From the NCBI GenBank assembly GCA_003854985.1, contig RQOG01000006.1, positions 1 through 64,000 on the forward strand: DNA of 64,000 nt, written 5' to 3'. This DNA comes from Calditrichota bacterium. Lineage in GTDB: Bacteria > Calditrichota > Calditrichia > Calditrichales > Calditrichaceae. Within the stretch, counting starts at the first letter, position 1; each line of letters begins with the position of its first letter. This document shows positions 1 to 9,977 of the stretch, piece after piece. The notes below the pieces were generated by a model. The model did not search any database. It was not told the origin of the DNA and was given only the letters and a program-made list of their open reading frames with translations. The position numbers were made by a program, and so were the translations under genes.

Positions 1-56
1 GGACTGAAGTCCATTTTATTGGAGCTGTCCTAATCCACGATCTAAAGATCGTGGCA
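1..56. repeat. REP-like double hairpin
   Basis: A small hairpin (GGACT-GA-AGTCC, 1-12) is followed by a larger one at 35-54 (CCACGATCT-AA-AGATCGTGG). The large hairpin has 9-bp perfect arms and a 2-nt loop. That is the same geometry as the three elements at 35.45-36.05 kb (9-bp arms, 2-nt loop, small GGCTCA/TGAGCC hairpin before two of them), although the sequence differs. I read it as one member of a dispersed REP-like family. It may continue left of the window. Confidence 0.5.
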
Positions 57-254
57 AGTTAGAATATTTATTTAGGACAGATGTGATAATCCAATAAATA
101 ACAGATACTTAAAAAAAATTATTTTTTATAAAAACTTCAATCGTAATTTTGTCGAACTCAGATTAACCTAATAAAATTTTATTTCTTAATTTCCATAAGA
201 GTCTGTTAATATTTACTATAGCCTTTTTTTTCTAAAAAAAATATCATTTTTTGC

Positions 255-282
255 TTGACTTTTTTAATAAATATTTTATACA
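255..282 (+). promoter_or_regulatory. Possible sigma-70-type promoter
   Basis: TTGACT at 255-260 and TATACA at 277-282 are separated by 16 nt. Background AT content is high, so chance matches are expected. The adjacent palindrome at 284-297 raises its plausibility. It would drive the TonB receptor and the beta-helix protein gene after it. Confidence 0.35.
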
Positions 283-283
283 T

Positions 284-297
284 TTGAACCAGTTCAA
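284..297. promoter_or_regulatory. Operator-like palindrome TTGAAC-CA-GTTCAA
   Basis: A perfect 6-bp inverted repeat with a 2-nt centre starts right after the candidate -10 box, where a repressor would block transcription start. The form resembles LacI-family operators, which usually have a CG centre; here it is CA. No LacI-type regulator is encoded in the window, so the binding protein is unknown. Confidence 0.35.
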
Positions 298-589
298 AAG
301 TATAAGAAAGAATTCAATAACCCGGATATATATTAAATTGACAGAAATGTGTAAGAAATGCAGAAATTGGAGTTGTAAGTAATAAGAAATTTATTTTTTA
401 TCAATATTCTAAAGTAGCAACTTTCAATTTTAATTGTTTATTTTTAAAGGGTTTAGATTTCATATTTTTGAGGTTCTGCTCATAATGCCTTTTTTTAAGT
501 TTCAAAAAAAGACTTTAAATTTAGAAAAAACTATCCTATATTACAGATACTGTTTTTATAAATAAAAATTAATACTATGGAGGGATTTT

Positions 590-3589
590 ATGTTTAAAGA
601 AAAATTTTACCTTTTAATTCTGATAGTAGCTTTTGCCAGCTTCTCATCTATTTTCGCCCAGGAATCCGGCCGCATTGTGGGAGTAGTTACCGATAAGTCC
701 ACCGGCGACGTTTTGGTTGGCGCCAATGTTTACCTGGATGGAACTAGTATGGGCGCGTCAACAGATTTTGATGGAATGTATATGATTAATAAAGTGCCTG
801 CGGGTTCTTATAAGATTATTGCCCGCTACGTAGGTTACCAGGTCAAAGAGACCGATATTACCGTTTCCGGCGGCGAAACCCTTGAACATAATGTAGAGCT
901 TGTTTTCCAGGTTATAGAGGGTGAGGAAATTGAGGTAACCGCCCAGGCCGAAGGCCAGATCCAGGCGATAAATGAGCAGATTTCTGCACAGACAATAAAA
1001 AATGTTGTCGCCGCTGAAAAAATCCGGGAATTGCCGGATGAGAGTGCCGCTGCTGCGCTAAGCAGATTACCAGGCATTTCGCTTATGCATGGAGATAAGA
1101 TAGTAATCAGGGGTATGCAGGCAAAATTTAATACAGTAATGATAAATGGAGTTGCGATTCCTTCTACCGATTTGAATGACCGTTCAACAAACTTAGGCTT
1201 TATATCCTCAAACCTTCTTTCCGGTATTGAGGTCATTAAAGCGATTACTCCTGATATGGATGCCAATTCAATTGGCGGGGTCGTTAATTTAAGGTTAAGA
1301 GAAGCGCCTGCAGAATTTCACTTTGATGTATTTACACAAGGTAATTATAATACTCAGGATGGAACTACGGATAACTATAAATTATGGACAAGTCTTAGCA
1401 ACAGGTTTTTTGATGGCAAGCTTGGCGTCTTTCTTCAGGGAAACGCAAATCGTTCGAATGGCGGACAGGATGTGGCTTCTGTTGGATATGCGAGTATAGG
1501 TGATGGCGCTTACGGGTATGCTCCTTATACTATGAACAGTTTTACTCTTACGGATCAGTGGAATGAAAATGAAAATACAGGTGGAAGCCTTATTCTGGAT
1601 TATATATTGCCTAAGGGTAAAATAATGCTTCAGAACACTTATACTCATCTTCATAGTAATAACACATCTTTCAGGAATACTTATGATCTGGCTGGCACCG
1701 TTGCAGATTATGCTGTTAGCAGGGATAATCATCAAAAAGATGTGATATTGAATGCCTTACAAACAGAATACAAATTTGGTGACCTGAAGATGGAGCTTAC
1801 GTTATCCCATTCTTATTCTCAAAAATATACAACCCAAAGATATGGAGATGTCGGACAACCCATGTATTTTAGAAATCCATCTCCGCATCCGTTTGGTAAC
1901 ACCCCAGGTGGGCAGCCTATAGATTTATCGCTTGAAAGAAATAACTTTGATCTGGATGATGCATTGGATATACCTATTGATTATGATGATGCTATGGATG
2001 CCGAGATTACTGGCTGGGTAGTTGCCCGTGATGAAAATTTTGATCAGCATCAGTATAATTCCAGTCTTGATTTTACTTATCCGATAACTTTTTCTGAATC
2101 TATTACTTCCAAATTTAAGTTTGGTGGTAAATTTTTAAGATCAACGCGTGAGAACGGAATTGATGGTTTTTTTAATGGTTCATATGATACAGACAATTAT
2201 ACTACTACCAGTAATTTTTTCCCATGGCCGGGACGTCAGGAACTCTCGCCAAACAAGCCGGTAAAGTATTCAGATCTCTGGGATGCTGATTATAGAAATG
2301 AAAGAGGAAGATACTATTTAGGGGGGGATTACGACTTTATCTATGCTTATGACAGAGATTTAATGGATAAATATATGACAGTAAATATGGCTGGATGGAT
2401 GCCCGCATCGCATTGGGTTAATTCAAAAAGAGATGACTTTGATGGCGCGGAAATTTTTTCTGCGGGGTATTTAATGGCGGATTTTAATATCGGCACGAAG
2501 TTGACCTTGTTGGGTGGTTTAAGGTACGAGCACTATAGCAGCAAATATAATGCAAATTTTCTTTATGTTACGCACAGCGTATATGGGTATGGAATAAGTC
2601 CCGATACTTTGAATACGAGCAATATTATTGATGATAATTTTTTCCCCAATGCGCAGCTTCGTTATAAAATTACGGATTGGGCTGATTTGAGGCTTGCCTA
2701 TACGAGATCAATTTCCCGACCTGATTATCGGGCAATTATGCCAAATATTTATTTTGAACCGGGTTCTTCGGGACAGGCTGGAAATACAAAACTAAAACCG
2801 GCAACATCAACCAACTATGACGCCTATTTATCTTTTTATAATAATGAAATAGGGTTATTTACGGTTGGCGGTTTCTATAAAAAAATTGATAACATATTCT
2901 TTTCAACCAGCATTTATTATCAAAATATAGGATTATATGATGTCTCGTTTCCGAGTCAGGATGTATGGGATGCATTAAATTTACAACACCCTGATAGGTC
3001 GACATCAATTTCGTCCTATATCAATAATCCAAATCCTGCCTATGTAAAAGGTCTTGAGTTTGAATGGCAGACAAATTTCTGGTATCTGCCAAAACCGTTC
3101 AACACTATGGTGCTTAATGTGAACTATACAAGAGCATGGTCGGAAATGGATTACAGGCAGATTAGAAATTATTCTGTAACGACGCCTGGCAGACCTCCTG
3201 TTACAGAATATTTCACTACAGATACTTTGCGAACCGCCAGACTGATACATCAGGGAGATCATGTTATAAATGTTGCCTATGGTATTGATTACAAAGGTTT
3301 TTCCGGAAGATTATCGTTCAATATGATGGGCGATGTGATTACAAGCGTTGGTAATAGGCCTGAACAGGATCAATTCACCGGAAATATTTACAAATGGGAT
3401 TTAACCATGAAACAGAACTTGCCGATAAAAGGAGTGAGTATTCAATTTAACGCTGTTAATCTATTCCATAATAAGATTCTAACCTATCAGAAATTCAGAC
3501 GACTGGACAGCGAGACTATAAATGATAATAAACAGTCGGTCTCATATTCTCCGAGAGTATTTGAATTAAGCTTACGATATAGTTATTAA
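590..3589 (+). CDS. TonB-dependent receptor with carboxypeptidase-regulatory-like N-terminus
   Basis: A 999-aa outer-membrane receptor. A signal peptide (residues 1-23, cleavage before Gln24) is followed by a carboxypeptidase D regulatory-like beta-sandwich at about 28-115 (GRIVGVVTDKSTGDVLVGAN). The plug lies at about 125-235 (LPGISLMHGDKIVIRGMQ, GGVVNLRLRE) and a long 22-strand-type barrel ends in an aromatic residue (LSLRYSY). Such receptors import ligands, often oligosaccharides or metal complexes, with TonB energy. The next gene, a secreted beta-helix protein, suggests a carbohydrate ligand, but no SusD partner is present. The ATG is preceded by GGAGGG. The substrate cannot be read from the sequence. 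Confidence 0.9.
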   Translation: MFKEKFYLLILIVAFASFSSIFAQESGRIVGVVTDKSTGDVLVGANVYLDGTSMGASTDFDGMYMINKVPAGSYKIIARYVGYQVKETDITVSGGETLEHNVELVFQVIEGEEIEVTAQAEGQIQAINEQISAQTIKNVVAAEKIRELPDESAAAALSRLPGISLMHGDKIVIRGMQAKFNTVMINGVAIPSTDLNDRSTNLGFISSNLLSGIEVIKAITPDMDANSIGGVVNLRLREAPAEFHFDVFTQGNYNTQDGTTDNYKLWTSLSNRFFDGKLGVFLQGNANRSNGGQDVASVGYASIGDGAYGYAPYTMNSFTLTDQWNENENTGGSLILDYILPKGKIMLQNTYTHLHSNNTSFRNTYDLAGTVADYAVSRDNHQKDVILNALQTEYKFGDLKMELTLSHSYSQKYTTQRYGDVGQPMYFRNPSPHPFGNTPGGQPIDLSLERNNFDLDDALDIPIDYDDAMDAEITGWVVARDENFDQHQYNSSLDFTYPITFSESITSKFKFGGKFLRSTRENGIDGFFNGSYDTDNYTTTSNFFPWPGRQELSPNKPVKYSDLWDADYRNERGRYYLGGDYDFIYAYDRDLMDKYMTVNMAGWMPASHWVNSKRDDFDGAEIFSAGYLMADFNIGTKLTLLGGLRYEHYSSKYNANFLYVTHSVYGYGISPDTLNTSNIIDDNFFPNAQLRYKITDWADLRLAYTRSISRPDYRAIMPNIYFEPGSSGQAGNTKLKPATSTNYDAYLSFYNNEIGLFTVGGFYKKIDNIFFSTSIYYQNIGLYDVSFPSQDVWDALNLQHPDRSTSISSYINNPNPAYVKGLEFEWQTNFWYLPKPFNTMVLNVNYTRAWSEMDYRQIRNYSVTTPGRPPVTEYFTTDTLRTARLIHQGDHVINVAYGIDYKGFSGRLSFNMMGDVITSVGNRPEQDQFTGNIYKWDLTMKQNLPIKGVSIQFNAVNLFHNKILTYQKFRRLDSETINDNKQSVSYSPRVFELSLRYSY

Positions 3590-3694
3590 TGAAATAATTC
3601 TTAAAAATTTAAGAAAGGAGGGTCAGAAAAAAAGTTAATTTGGTTGATTTAATTAATTGATGTATTAACAAGGATTAAATTTAAGGAGAACGGT

Positions 3695-5440
3695 ATGAAG
3701 AAGTTGTTATTATTTATTACTTTAATTACATTATTATCAATATCCGGATTATTTTCACAGGGAATGATGGATTATGTTGATGAAGTACGCGGTGACACTC
3801 TGGTTATTAAAGATTTCTTTGATATGGGAAGTGCGGATAATTCATTATATCAGGTAATCACAGCGGATACGACTGATGTTCCTGACGGCCGTGTTTATAT
3901 GCTAAAAGCATCCGGATGGTATCCGAACAGGAATAACCCGTCCACCAGAAGACCTACCGTAGTCGTCGGTGATCTTAAAGGCAGTATTGTACAATATGAT
4001 GGAGAAGAAGCTCTCCCATTGCTCAGCGGCTATAACTGGGGAGATGGGAGCAATACCGGATCGTTTAATTTCAGGCATAATACGGTAATTAAACATGTCA
4101 ATGTTGTTCCTGCGCATCAATCAGGATTGGGTTGGAGCTTTTTCGGCAGCGGTAATTCTAAAATAAGTTTAACCTGGGAAAATTGTTTGTTTGAACGTAC
4201 ACGCTGGGTATTTACGAATGCTGGTAATGACAGTATTTCCTGGTATATGAGAGATTGTTATTTTGTAAATATGGTTGGTCAGGAATGCCGGCGTAATGGC
4301 GGTGTACTTGATGTATTTGCCAGACAGGATACTCTGTGGGTAGAAAACTGTACTCATGTTATAGCGCAAGGTTTAGTTTATAAATTAAGAGCAAATCCGT
4401 TTAACAGAGTGATGTTCAACCATAACACATTCGTTAATATGTCCAATCTGTGGCTTCTGGATTTAGGATCACAGAGTAATATAAGCGTAACAAACAACAT
4501 ATTTGTGAATTGTAATGTTCAACCTTACGGGCCAGTCAATTTAGATGTTGGTGAAGAAGACATTGATAAACTACCGATTGGTATTGTTAATGTGAGGGTT
4601 GACACTTCCGTGCACAAGGATAGAAAATATCTGGTTGATAACAATGTTATTTATTGGGATGAAAGTCTCGCTGATTTACCTGATATTTTGAATACAAATG
4701 AGATTAATGGATCGACTGACTGGGTTTCACAGATGATCACCATGAATACCAGAACCAAGGGAATGTTTGAAAATGATGCGGAATACCCCTATTTGGTCGA
4801 AGGATTGTGGATTGAAGAAATGCCTACTTTCACCGGTCCGCAGGATCTTTTTACCGATCAGCTTGTTGAATTAAAGGATTTTTCTGAAGCTACCTGCGAT
4901 ACGAATAGCGTCGATATCTATCCGCTATGGCGTTTAATTTATGATGAAGAAGGCCAAGAGCTGTATACCGATTTCCCGATTCCTGTTGATCTTTCTTATA
5001 CTAACGCGGGTTTACTAACAGGCGCTTTAGATTTCCCATTTGGAGATTTAAACTGGTTTCCGACTCAAAAAGCAGTATGGGAAGCTCAAAAAGATGCTGA
5101 ATATGCTTTAATTGAAAATGCCCTGGCTACAGGAACTACGATTACAAGTATAGCGGTAAAAAATGGTCCAAAACCGGAATCATTCAAGCTTGAACAGAAT
5201 TATCCTAATCCGTTTAACCCAAGCACGGTTATAAACTTTAGTATCCCGAAAGCCGGGAATGTAACATTAAAAGTTTATAATACTTTAGGTCAGGAAGTTG
5301 CTACATTAATAAATGGATACACAGCTGCAAAAGCATATAATGTTAATTTTAATGGCGCTGGACTGGCAAGTGGTGTTTATATTTATTCTCTTAAATATAA
5401 TAATCAGGTGGTTACTAAGAAGATGATGTTAGTAAAGTAA
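3695..5440 (+). CDS. Secreted right-handed beta-helix protein with T9SS sorting domain
   Basis: A 581-aa exported protein. It has a signal peptide (about 1-22). The middle region (about 85-360) is rich in repeated short strands with Asn/Val ladders (NNTFVNMSNLWLLD, VTNNIFVNC), typical of parallel beta-helix folds found in polysaccharide lyases. The C-terminal ~80 residues are a T9SS type A sorting domain (NYPNPFNPSTVINFSIP ... VYNTLGQEVATL ... GVYIYSLKYNNQVVTKKMMLVK). It lies 105 nt after the TonB receptor with its own ribosome binding site (AAGGAGA), and a strong terminator follows, so the two genes probably form one unit. A polysaccharide-binding or lyase role is inferred; no catalytic residues were identified. 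Confidence 0.8.
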   Translation: MKKLLLFITLITLLSISGLFSQGMMDYVDEVRGDTLVIKDFFDMGSADNSLYQVITADTTDVPDGRVYMLKASGWYPNRNNPSTRRPTVVVGDLKGSIVQYDGEEALPLLSGYNWGDGSNTGSFNFRHNTVIKHVNVVPAHQSGLGWSFFGSGNSKISLTWENCLFERTRWVFTNAGNDSISWYMRDCYFVNMVGQECRRNGGVLDVFARQDTLWVENCTHVIAQGLVYKLRANPFNRVMFNHNTFVNMSNLWLLDLGSQSNISVTNNIFVNCNVQPYGPVNLDVGEEDIDKLPIGIVNVRVDTSVHKDRKYLVDNNVIYWDESLADLPDILNTNEINGSTDWVSQMITMNTRTKGMFENDAEYPYLVEGLWIEEMPTFTGPQDLFTDQLVELKDFSEATCDTNSVDIYPLWRLIYDEEGQELYTDFPIPVDLSYTNAGLLTGALDFPFGDLNWFPTQKAVWEAQKDAEYALIENALATGTTITSIAVKNGPKPESFKLEQNYPNPFNPSTVINFSIPKAGNVTLKVYNTLGQEVATLINGYTAAKAYNVNFNGAGLASGVYIYSLKYNNQVVTKKMMLVK

Positions 5441-5749
5441 CCAGAATTTATTTGTAGAAAATAATTTAAAAGCCCTGGCAATTTAATTGCCAGGGCTTTT
5501 TATAAATATTGGAGTAGTTGTAGAATCAGGAATATTTCAGATTGTTGTTTATGCTTTTAATTAATATTTTGTATGTATTTTTACTACAATAATCAAGATT
5601 TTATTTTAATTTATAATAATATGCTTATATTTTTTAAATTCGTCTGAAAAGTTAACACATGTATATTATAAAAAATATAAAGTTACACATAATTTAAAAA
5701 TATAATATTTTAGTTCCAAAATTTACAGCTCCGTTAATTGAGGTTAATT
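5441..5749. other. Intergenic region, AT-rich
   Basis: Apart from the terminator at 5471-5501 I see only AT-rich sequence and no conserved element. A promoter for the parvulin lipoprotein gene presumably lies here, but several AT-rich hexamers fit equally well. Confidence 0.5.
5471..5501 (+). terminator. Rho-independent terminator
   Basis: A perfect 12-bp stem (AGCCCTGGCAAT / ATTGCCAGGGCT, 5471-5482 and 5486-5497) with a 3-nt loop is followed by a T run. It lies 30 nt after the beta-helix gene and closes the receptor/beta-helix unit. Confidence 0.9.
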
Positions 5750-7510
5750 ATGCATTTAAATAAAACAATATTCTTTTTCTTTATAATAATTATATATTTA
5801 ATATCTATTAATCTTACAGGTTGTGAAAAGAAAAATAAATCCACTAATAATATTATTGCAATAATCGAAAATAAAGATACTATCACTTTTAAAAATTTGA
5901 AGAAATTTGTTTATGATGGATTTTATGACAGAATATATAAGGATAGATATGAAGCCTATAATAAGGCCTTGGAAGTCATGATAACCAATAGGGTGAAATG
6001 CATCGATTTTTTTGAAAAAGGATTAAATGAAAATTATGATTTAATACAAGGTATCCAACGGATTATTAACGAAGAACTAATTGTCGAATATTTTGAAAGT
6101 CAGTTTTTAAGTAAATATACTAATGATGAGTTTGCCCTTGATACATATAAAAATAAGATAGGCAGACAAGTTAGTTACCGGCAAATTGTGTTATACAAAC
6201 CGGAAAATACATCACCTGAACAGTTAAAATCCATAAGGGAAAAAGCATTAGATATAAAAGAACAAATTGAGGCAGGTAAAGATATGGGAATATTAATTAG
6301 TCAATATTCCCAGCATAAAGAATCTATAAATTCTGATGGTTATATGACTCCTATAGGGTGGGAACAGAGTTTGTCAAATCCAATAGAGAATAGCATCTTT
6401 AATATGAAATTAGACGATATTAGTGTATTAGAAGCAAATGATGCATTTCATATTGTTAAAATTACAAATATTAATAAAATACATGTTCAACCATATGAAA
6501 AGATAAAAGAAGATATAATTGAAAAGCTGAAGAAAAATTATTTAAACGAGAGTATGAGTGAATATGAAAAGGTAAAAAATGAAACTATTGATAAAAAACA
6601 TTTAAAATGGAATGAAGAGGCTTTAAATAAAATTATAAAATGGTCTCAAATTCCAGAATTTTATGACGGAATATATAATGATACTTTGAAAAAAGCTATT
6701 GAGGATAAAAGAAATTACATAATTTTAACAAACTCGACAGATAAGATTGATTTAAAAGAATATTTGCGTTTATTAAATAATATTTTAATTCCAAAAGATA
6801 CAAAAAATATAACTAAAAATGATTTAAAAGATTTTATTATAGAGGCTTTGCGTACAGATAAAATGGTAAAAAAGGCAAAGGAACTGAATCTGGGAAAAAA
6901 GATATTCAATTCAAAAACGAATAATCAAATATTACAGTTTCAAATCGCATATCTTTACGATAAGGCAATGATAGAATTAAAAACACCAGCAATTACCAAT
7001 GAAGTCCTTCATAAATTTTATGAAGAACAAAAAGATTCTATATATTATCACTTACATAAGGTAAATGCTTATGTAATGGAATTTGCAAAGAAGAAAGAGG
7101 CTGAGGATGCTATGCAAAAAATAAGGGATGGAATTCCTTTTGAAAAAATAACCGGAAGATATAAAGTAAAAACATATATTATTGACCGTGATGGCAAAAT
7201 AAAATTATTCAGGAGTAAAGAAATACCTGTTTTAGGTGAAGAGGCGATTAAATTGAAACTGAATGAGTCGACAGGTCCTATTGAATATGACGATCCTATA
7301 AAAGGTAAACAATATGCAATTATTAAATCAGCCGATATAAGACCAGAAAAACAATTGCTTTATGAAGATGTTAAAAGCTCAATTGACCAGGATTTAATAG
7401 AATATTATAGGGAAAAGGTAATAAAAGAAAACAAAGAAGCGCTTTGGAAAAAATACAAGATAGAAATTAATGAAGATGTTTTGAAAAGAAGATTATCATT
7501 GTTAAAATAA
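5750..7510 (+). CDS. Parvulin-type peptidyl-prolyl isomerase lipoprotein
   Basis: A 586-aa lipoprotein. The signal peptide ends in a lipobox (INLTGC, Cys25), so it is membrane-anchored on the periplasmic side. Residues about 140-235 form a PpiC/parvulin domain (VSYRQIVLYKP ... LISQYSQHKESINSDGYMTPIGWEQSL ... ANDAFHIVKITNINK). A second, degenerate parvulin-like segment lies at about 435-545. This is the layout of SurA/PrsA-like chaperones that help fold exported and outer-membrane proteins. I place the start at the ATG at 5750 because GAGG precedes it by 6 nt; the TTG at 5738 lies ahead of that site. The gene is notably Lys/Asn- and AT-rich, and it is followed 56 nt later by the spermidine-synthase-like gene. 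Confidence 0.8.
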   Translation: MHLNKTIFFFFIIIIYLISINLTGCEKKNKSTNNIIAIIENKDTITFKNLKKFVYDGFYDRIYKDRYEAYNKALEVMITNRVKCIDFFEKGLNENYDLIQGIQRIINEELIVEYFESQFLSKYTNDEFALDTYKNKIGRQVSYRQIVLYKPENTSPEQLKSIREKALDIKEQIEAGKDMGILISQYSQHKESINSDGYMTPIGWEQSLSNPIENSIFNMKLDDISVLEANDAFHIVKITNINKIHVQPYEKIKEDIIEKLKKNYLNESMSEYEKVKNETIDKKHLKWNEEALNKIIKWSQIPEFYDGIYNDTLKKAIEDKRNYIILTNSTDKIDLKEYLRLLNNILIPKDTKNITKNDLKDFIIEALRTDKMVKKAKELNLGKKIFNSKTNNQILQFQIAYLYDKAMIELKTPAITNEVLHKFYEEQKDSIYYHLHKVNAYVMEFAKKKEAEDAMQKIRDGIPFEKITGRYKVKTYIIDRDGKIKLFRSKEIPVLGEEAIKLKLNESTGPIEYDDPIKGKQYAIIKSADIRPEKQLLYEDVKSSIDQDLIEYYREKVIKENKEALWKKYKIEINEDVLKRRLSLLK

Positions 7511-7566
7511 TATAATTTTTGAATATATGTCATTTTTAAAAATACTTTTTATCCTATACGGAACAG

Positions 7567-9915
7567 ATGAAAGAGATAGTGAAAAATATCAGACTTATCT
7601 ATTTAAATTTAGTAATTGTTTCCACGGTAATAATATGTTTTGAAATAATTTCCACAAGAATTTCATCGGTTATTTTCGTTAACAATTATGCTTTTATAAT
7701 TCTGTCTTTGGCTATTTTAGGCTTAGGTTGCGGGGGTATATTTACATACCTGAAATATAAATCTCAAAATCAGGATGAACATATTAAATTAATCCCAATT
7801 GTAATATTACTTTTAGGATTTTCTTTATTGCTTTTTACCCTGTCCGTTACAAATCTGGGAATTGCCAAAGAGCCCTATTTTTATTTTTTATTATTATTTA
7901 TCCCTTTTTTTATCGCCGGTATTTTTTATTCACTGGTTTTTAAAACATTTGCTTCTTCAAGTTTTTCAATATATGCCGCAGACTTAACAGGCGCAGCCCT
8001 TGGTTCAATAGGTTCAATATTAGCGATAAATTTGCTGGGCGGCATAAATAGCATTCTTTTATTAAGCATTATTATTTTTCTATCCGCTCTAACTTTCCAG
8101 ATCAAGAAGCAAAATAAATACCTGATTCTATTTTTTTATATTTTTTTGTTTGTTTCCATGTTTACCATATTAATACAAGGCAGTAGAAGTCTGCTTGGTA
8201 AAATTCCTATCGGCAATTATCCTGAAAAAGATTTTCATCATACCTATCAGAATCCGGATATAACCAGTCAAATCGTCGACAGCCGGTGGAGCATCCACGG
8301 AAGATCTGACTTAGTGGAATACAGCCATCAGGATTTAATTAAAAGTATTTTCATAGATGGTGCAGCAGGATCACCGATGTATAAGTTCAGCGCCGATCGT
8401 AATCGATTAAATCAAATGATTTATAACATTCTAATTCGTTTTTCTACTTCTATTCCATTTTTGTGGCTTGAAAATTATGAAAAAAACAATATGCTGGTAT
8501 TAGGTCCCGGTGGAGGCAGGGAAGTTTTGATTGGTTTACTCGTCGGAATTGAAGAAATAACAGGTGTGGAAGTCAATCCCGATTTTGTCGATATTGTAAA
8601 AGATTACAGTTTTTTTAATGGCGGTATTTATACCGATTTTCCTAATGTTTCAATAGAAATTCAGGAAGGCAGACACTATATAAAACGAACAGAGAATAAC
8701 TATGATTTGATTGTAATGGCGCTGCCGTCTACTGAACAATTACAAAACATCGATAATTTTGCTGCAAGCGAGAATTTTTTAATTACTGTAGAAGCAATCA
8801 AGGATTATCTGGATATTTTAACTTACGAAGGGCAGTTAATTTTTACCTTGCATAACAACTGGGAATTGATGAGGTTGCTGGTGTCTGTCTTTTATGCATT
8901 TGAAGATTTGGGAATAAACAGGACCCAGGCTCTAAATCACTTTATAATCATAGAAGATGAGGGAATTCCTACTATTGTAATTAAAAAACAACCTTATTCA
9001 AAAACAGAGGTTAGCGTCATAAAAAAGAAAATTTCAGACTTTCCGGAAGGATTACCGGAAATTTCTTTTTTGCCTTACCAAAAAAATAATTATAAAAACT
9101 CAAATATCAACAAGTTTCTTCTGCAGTTTAAATCCCCGAATTTTAACCTGGAAAACTTAATTGCCAGTTATAAATATGATATTTCGCCAAGTTTTGATGA
9201 CAGTCCCTATTTCTACAAAATCAGAAGGGGAATTCCACAATACCTGATAAGACTGTTCATTGGTGTATTAGTATTTGTTATTATCTTAGTTTTATGGCCC
9301 TACTATCATGTTAGCAAAAAAATAAAAATTAATGATTTGCGCACAATTCAATTATCCCTGATGATTTTCAGCGCTATTGGAGCGGGATTTATGATTATTG
9401 AAATTGCGCTTTTCCAAAAATTTATTCTTTATCTCGGATCGCCGACCGTTTCACTGGCAATTCTCCTGTGCTCATTACTAACGGGAATGGGACTAGGCAG
9501 TTATTTTGGGAAAAGTATTTTACAAAACAATATTCTTAAAAAAATACAGACTGCCTGTTTGCTAATCATATTACTTGGTATTTTGTTCTATACTTTTATC
9601 CCTGCGCTTTTTGATATGTTGCTGGCATATCATCTAATCTACCGTGTAGTGATTAGTATTCTGGTATTAATTCCATTGGGTTTCTTTTTAGGCATACCGT
9701 TTCCAACGGCCATTCAATTATTGGATAAGAATAATCTTAAAAAGTATATACCGTGGATGTATGGAATAAACGGCGTTATGACCGTATTGGGTTCGGTTCT
9801 GGCTGCTATAATTTCGATGGTTTCAGGATTTACAACGGGCTTTTTTGTGGGATTGGGTTTTTATTTATTTATTCTGGTTTTTCTTCATTTAAAGAGGAAA
9901 TATGTGAGTATTTAA
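7567..9915 (+). CDS. Multi-pass membrane protein with spermidine-synthase-like domain
   Basis: A 782-aa protein with about six N-terminal transmembrane helices (residues 8-210). A soluble Rossmann domain of the polyamine aminopropyltransferase/SAM type follows at about 250-520 (LVLGPGGGREVLIGLL near 311, then GVEVNPDFVDIV with the acidic residue that binds the nucleoside ribose). About six more helices lie at 555-775. The DDSPYF motif near 545 is common in this membrane family. Soluble spermidine synthases are about 290 aa, so this is the long membrane-embedded type whose reaction is not settled. It lies between a chaperone lipoprotein and a GH9 glucanase with short gaps, which suggests cotranscription but not a pathway. 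Confidence 0.75.
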   Translation: MKEIVKNIRLIYLNLVIVSTVIICFEIISTRISSVIFVNNYAFIILSLAILGLGCGGIFTYLKYKSQNQDEHIKLIPIVILLLGFSLLLFTLSVTNLGIAKEPYFYFLLLFIPFFIAGIFYSLVFKTFASSSFSIYAADLTGAALGSIGSILAINLLGGINSILLLSIIIFLSALTFQIKKQNKYLILFFYIFLFVSMFTILIQGSRSLLGKIPIGNYPEKDFHHTYQNPDITSQIVDSRWSIHGRSDLVEYSHQDLIKSIFIDGAAGSPMYKFSADRNRLNQMIYNILIRFSTSIPFLWLENYEKNNMLVLGPGGGREVLIGLLVGIEEITGVEVNPDFVDIVKDYSFFNGGIYTDFPNVSIEIQEGRHYIKRTENNYDLIVMALPSTEQLQNIDNFAASENFLITVEAIKDYLDILTYEGQLIFTLHNNWELMRLLVSVFYAFEDLGINRTQALNHFIIIEDEGIPTIVIKKQPYSKTEVSVIKKKISDFPEGLPEISFLPYQKNNYKNSNINKFLLQFKSPNFNLENLIASYKYDISPSFDDSPYFYKIRRGIPQYLIRLFIGVLVFVIILVLWPYYHVSKKIKINDLRTIQLSLMIFSAIGAGFMIIEIALFQKFILYLGSPTVSLAILLCSLLTGMGLGSYFGKSILQNNILKKIQTACLLIILLGILFYTFIPALFDMLLAYHLIYRVVISILVLIPLGFFLGIPFPTAIQLLDKNNLKKYIPWMYGINGVMTVLGSVLAAIISMVSGFTTGFFVGLGFYLFILVFLHLKRKYVSI

Positions 9916-9977
9916 GCTAAATTGATTTAGAATAAAATTAATTCAATAACATTTAATATTTTATTTAGGAGTAAAAG

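Larger units (their letters stand above)
1..589. other. Non-coding region before the first TonB receptor gene
   Basis: I find no convincing gene here. The region is very AT-rich. It holds a REP-like pair of hairpins at its left end, a possible promoter near 255-282 with an operator-like palindrome just after it, and a weak A/T hairpin at 489-511 (CTTTTTTT paired with AAAAAAAG). If the promoter is real, the receptor mRNA has an untranslated leader of about 300 nt. A purine-rich ribosome binding site (GGAGGG) sits just before the ATG at 590. Confidence 0.6.

Noticed and set aside
835-1266. Antisense frame of 143 codons within the first TonB receptor
   Set aside because: It lies opposite the plug domain of a clear receptor gene and has no ribosome binding site or family features.
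5738-5749. TTG at 5738 as start of the parvulin lipoprotein
   Set aside because: The GAGG ribosome binding site overlaps and follows this TTG; it is correctly placed for the ATG at 5750.
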